Positions 61,373 to 64,000 of a stretch of DNA of 64,000 nucleotides are shown here, in pieces (positions within the stretch are counted from its first letter, which is position 1; every line of letters starts with the position of its first letter). Both the position numbers and the translations under genes were made by a program. The stretch is from the NCBI RefSeq assembly GCF_041435495.1, contig NZ_CP108644.1:4511501-4575500 (forward strand), written 5' to 3'. The notes below the pieces were generated by a model. That model did not search any database and was not told the origin of the DNA. It was given only the letters and a program-made list of their open reading frames with translations. The DNA is from Streptomyces sp. NBC_01116 (GTDB taxonomy: Bacteria; Actinomycetota; Actinomycetes; Streptomycetales; Streptomycetaceae).

Positions 61373-61616
61373 TTTCGTTGAGCGACTCGGACGCTTTTTG
61401 TTGAACAAGTGAACCCTTGGGCCCCCGAGGGGATGGAAACCACGGCAAGTTGGGCGAAAACGCTGTGAGTGCGCGTAACTCGTGATTCCCTCGTGGAAGA
61501 GAACAATCAGCCCTCGGACCCCAGTTGGACCAGATCGGGCGCTCCCCACCTCCCACGTGCGGTCATCCGGGGCGCCCTGCTGTCCAGGTGTCCATGCGTG
61601 TTTGCGGAGCCCACCC
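61373..61616. other. Intergenic region before the DUF2617 gene
   Basis: 244 bp without a convincing gene. The longer in-frame extension of the downstream ORF from 61482 lacks a ribosome site and shows no family homology. Confidence 0.4.
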
Positions 61617-62138
61617 ATGCTCACCACCCTCCAGACGGCCTACACCGATACCCGCGCCGCCGACCTGGCCTGGATGCTGGGACGGGAGCCGCTGCCCGCC
61701 CTGGCGGTCCTCGACCTCCAGCTCGACGGCGCCGAAGTCCAGTTGAGGCTGCTCGGCGCCTCCCATCAGGTCCTCCTCCAGGAGGACCGCGGTGTCTGCT
61801 CCGAGACCGTGGCCTGTATGCCCGGCAGCAGCACCCCCCTGCCCCTCGGCGTCGCGAAGCGGCTCGGGGACTGGGAGTACGAATTCGCCGCCCGCGTCGA
61901 GACCCTGACCCAGGGGCAGTTCGCCGGGCGGGCACAGGAACTGCTCGCGCTCGTGAGCGACCACCCGCACGGCCTGGCGGGCACCTTCCCCGGCAGCCCG
62001 TACGCCTTCACCGCGATGCTCGCCCAGCGCACCGAGGGCCAGGTGCGGTGGCGCACCTGGCACGCCTACCCGCAGGAGGGGCAGTTGGTGGTGACCCGGA
62101 CCAGGGTGGGGGTGCGGATTCCGGCGCCCGCGGCGTGA
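61617..62138 (+). CDS. DUF2617 family protein
   Basis: 173 residues. The family pattern is strong: TLQTAYTDTRAADLAWMLGR, VQLRLLGASHQVLLQEDRGV, CSETVACMPGSSTPLPLGVA, WEYEFAARVETLTQGQFAGR and WRTWHAYPQEGQLVVTRTRV. Cytoplasmic, function unknown. In actinobacteria it is typically followed by the spermidine-synthase-like gene, as here. Start ATG 61617 with GGAG 7-8 nt upstream. Confidence 0.9.
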   Translation: MLTTLQTAYTDTRAADLAWMLGREPLPALAVLDLQLDGAEVQLRLLGASHQVLLQEDRGVCSETVACMPGSSTPLPLGVAKRLGDWEYEFAARVETLTQGQFAGRAQELLALVSDHPHGLAGTFPGSPYAFTAMLAQRTEGQVRWRTWHAYPQEGQLVVTRTRVGVRIPAPAA

Positions 62139-62205
62139 CCGGCGGGGGCACTTACACCCGTGTGGGTGACAGGCGGCGATGGTGCGGTGACGTAGCGTTC
62201 GCACC

Positions 62206-63804
62206 ATGATCGACCAGCAGATATCGCTGCGAGGGGGCGCGGCGCGGCTTCCCGTACGGCCGAGGACCGGCCGGTTCCTCGTGCTGGCCGCGGTCTTCGT
62301 CTGCGCCGCGTGCGGTCTCGTCTACGAGCTCGAACTGGTCGCGCTCGCCTCCTACCTGATCGGCGATTCGGTCACCCAGGCCTCCGTCGTGCTCTCCGTG
62401 ATGGTGTTCGCGATGGGCATCGGCTCCCTTCTCGCGAAACGTTTGCGCTGCCATGCCGCCGTCGGTTTCGGCATGGTCGAGGCGGCCCTCGCGCTGATCG
62501 GCGGCTCCTCCGCGCTGGTGCTCTACGCCTCGTTCGCCTGGCTCGGCGACTCGCAGTACGCCCTGGTCGGGTTCTCGCTGACGATCGGGGTGCTGATCGG
62601 CGCGGAGATCCCGTTGCTGATGACGCTGATCCAGCGCGTCGACCGGCAGGACGCGGGCGGGACCGTCGCCGACCTCTTCGCCGCCGACTACGTGGGCGCG
62701 CTGGTCGGCGGGCTCGCGTTCCCGTTCCTGCTGCTGCCGTTGCTGGGGCAGTTGACGGGTGCGCTGTTCACCGGCGGGATCAACGCGGCGGCGGGCGCCG
62801 CGCTGGTCCTGTGGGTGTTCCGGCGCGACCTCACCACCCGCTCCCGGTGGCTCCTCGTCCTGGTCAACGGCTCGGTGATCGCGGTCCTGGCCGTCGCCAC
62901 GGTGCTGGTCGACGACTTCGAGCGGGCGGCGCGGCGGGCGGTGTACGGGGACCAGGTGCGGGTCGCCGTGCAGACCGAGGTGCAGGAGGTCGTCCTGACC
63001 GGCGCGGACCGCGATTCCCTCGACCTCTATCTGGACGGCCGGCTGCGGGTCAGCGCCCGCGACGAGTACCGCTACCACGAGGCGCTGGTGCACCCCGCGA
63101 TGGACGGGCCCCGCGCCCGCGTGCTCATCCTGGGCGGCGGCGACGGACTGGCCGCCCGCGAGGTGCTGCGCTACCGGGACGTCCGCTCGGTCACCGTCGT
63201 CGAACTGGACGCGGGCGTCACCCGACTGGCCCGCACGGACCCCGCTCTCTCCGAGCTGAACGGCCACGCCTTCCGCGACCCCCGCGTCTCGGTGGTCGGG
63301 GCGGACGCGTTCCCCTGGCTCCGGGCCGACCGGGGGCGCTACGACGTGGTGGTCTCCGACCTCCCGGACCCGGGCATCACCGCCAGCACGAAGCTGTACT
63401 CCGCCGAGTTCTACGGGCTGGTCGCGGAGGCCCTGGCCCCGGACGGGCGGCTCGTGGTGCACGCGGGGCCGCTGGGCACCCGGCCGCAGACCTTCTGGAC
63501 GGTGGAGGCATCGATGCGCGCGGGCGGCCTCGCGACCCGCCCGTACAGCGTCACCGGCCGGTACACGGGCCTCGCCACCGGCCCGGACCGGGGCGGCGGC
63601 GAGGACCGGGAGCGGGAGGACTGGGGCTTCCTCCTCGCCGGACCGGGCGCGGCGCCGCAGCCCTCGCTGGCCGCCGGCGGGCCCGTGCCGCGGTCGCTGG
63701 GCGGCCGGGAACTGCGGGAGGGGGCGCGTGCGGCGGACGACGCCCGGCTCCCCGGGCTGATTCCGTCGACGCTGGTCCACCCCCGTTACCGGGAGGACGT
63801 GTGA
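62206..63804 (+). CDS. speE: Membrane spermidine-synthase-like polyamine aminopropyltransferase
   Basis: 532 residues. The N-terminal domain of about seven membrane segments (for example FLVLAAVFVCAACGLVYELE, AIGGSSALVLYAS-like region, FTGGINAAAGAALVLWVF) is followed by a spermidine-synthase fold: RVSARDEYRYHEALVHPAMD, RARVLILGGGDGLAAREVLR, SVTVVELDAGVTRLARTDPA and YDVVVSDLPDPGIT, with the aminopropyl-acceptor Asp loop. The GGGDG motif is the decarboxylated-AdoMet site. It may make spermidine-like polyamines or another aminopropyl product. ATG 62206. A TAGCGT -10 at 62193-62198 predicts a leaderless mRNA. Confidence 0.88.
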   Translation: MIDQQISLRGGAARLPVRPRTGRFLVLAAVFVCAACGLVYELELVALASYLIGDSVTQASVVLSVMVFAMGIGSLLAKRLRCHAAVGFGMVEAALALIGGSSALVLYASFAWLGDSQYALVGFSLTIGVLIGAEIPLLMTLIQRVDRQDAGGTVADLFAADYVGALVGGLAFPFLLLPLLGQLTGALFTGGINAAAGAALVLWVFRRDLTTRSRWLLVLVNGSVIAVLAVATVLVDDFERAARRAVYGDQVRVAVQTEVQEVVLTGADRDSLDLYLDGRLRVSARDEYRYHEALVHPAMDGPRARVLILGGGDGLAAREVLRYRDVRSVTVVELDAGVTRLARTDPALSELNGHAFRDPRVSVVGADAFPWLRADRGRYDVVVSDLPDPGITASTKLYSAEFYGLVAEALAPDGRLVVHAGPLGTRPQTFWTVEASMRAGGLATRPYSVTGRYTGLATGPDRGGGEDREREDWGFLLAGPGAAPQPSLAAGGPVPRSLGGRELREGARAADDARLPGLIPSTLVHPRYREDV

Positions 63805-63870
63805 GCGCGCCCGGCTTTCGGCGGGTGGAAGCGCTGACGTCCGGGCCATGGCCGATTAGGCTCGGTTTCC

Positions 63871-64000
63871 ATGGAGCATGAGGTGTTCGTTCCGGTTCCC
63901 GTCCCGACGCTGCTGCGCACGCTGGCCGACCCCGCCCGGGTCGCCCGTTGCGTCCCCGGACTCCAGCAGGACGCCGACGCGTCGGCGTCGCCCCTGGCGG
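63871..64000 (+). CDS. SRPBCC (CoxG-like) domain protein, partial
   Basis: 43 visible residues: MEHEVFVPVPVPTLLRTLAD, then PARVARCVPGLQQDADASA. The 'vp.P...v...L.D...va.cvPG' pattern is the N-terminus of CoxG/SRPBCC ligand-binding proteins. The gene continues beyond the window. A TAGGCT -10-like box at 63857-63862 places transcription start at or next to the ATG. Confidence 0.7.
   Translation, partial: MEHEVFVPVPVPTLLRTLADPARVARCVPGLQQDADASASPLA

Overview
This window is high-GC actinobacterial chromosome, almost certainly Streptomyces. Third codon positions are very G+C rich, GTG starts are common, several promoters look leaderless, and the dnaK-grpE-dnaJ-hspR operon with HAIR operators is typical. 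No rRNA is present. There is one intact tRNA, tRNA-Gly(CCC).

Layout. 1-8.1 kb: an operon of two flavin-dependent LLM monooxygenases and an MFS transporter, divergent from a large AfsR-type SARP regulator, then an endonuclease/exonuclease/phosphatase-fold protein. 8.2-11.4 kb: a response regulator, sensor kinase and penicillin-binding D,D-carboxypeptidase, probably one cell-wall stress unit. 11.5-19.1 kb: old yellow enzyme, DUF4287 protein, secreted polysaccharide deacetylase, a decayed SARP fragment, and an SDR/MFS/TetR efflux set with recognisable operator and promoter sequences.

19.1-38.8 kb is an accessory region full of polymorphic-toxin and immunity-like genes. From left to right it holds a row of small immunity-like genes (two inactivated by tiny lesions: one extra base, and a 16-bp tandem duplication), a SpoIIE-type phosphatase, a probable MITE, and two Rhs/YD-repeat toxin loci. 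Both loci lie in the same orientation, and each ends at a copy of the 3' end of tRNA-Gly(CCC) followed by its own terminator-like hairpin. The intact tRNA is at 38759-38829; partial 3' copies are at 31847-31888 (42 of 42 identical) and 25293-25334 (diverged). The right-hand locus (SseB-like, WXG-like, full-length Rhs, immunity) looks like a complete type VII secretion effector operon. The left-hand Rhs gene has lost the N-terminal export region and is fused in frame to the first codons of a toxin gene, behind an RHH antitoxin. Its tip is colicin-D-like and it overlaps a gene with a colicin-immunity-like C-terminus.

38.9-46.3 kb is core or housekeeping: dcd, a phosphoribosyltransferase, a Yip1 membrane protein, an FG-GAP lipoprotein, a large Fe-S oxidoreductase and a sugar transferase. 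46.5-50.9 kb is the HspR heat-shock operon; clpB at 56.3 kb carries a matching HAIR site. Between them (51.6-55.6 kb) are three tandem paralogous LuxR-type regulators, divergent from a small secreted protein built of four 12-residue DIGW repeats and a translationally coupled partner protein. I consider this the best candidate for an undescribed system, possibly secreted-peptide signalling or a modified peptide. 55.7-64 kb: an F420/FMN split-barrel protein, ClpB, YbjN-like protein, aminotransferase, DUF2617 protein, membrane spermidine-synthase-like protein and the start of an SRPBCC protein.
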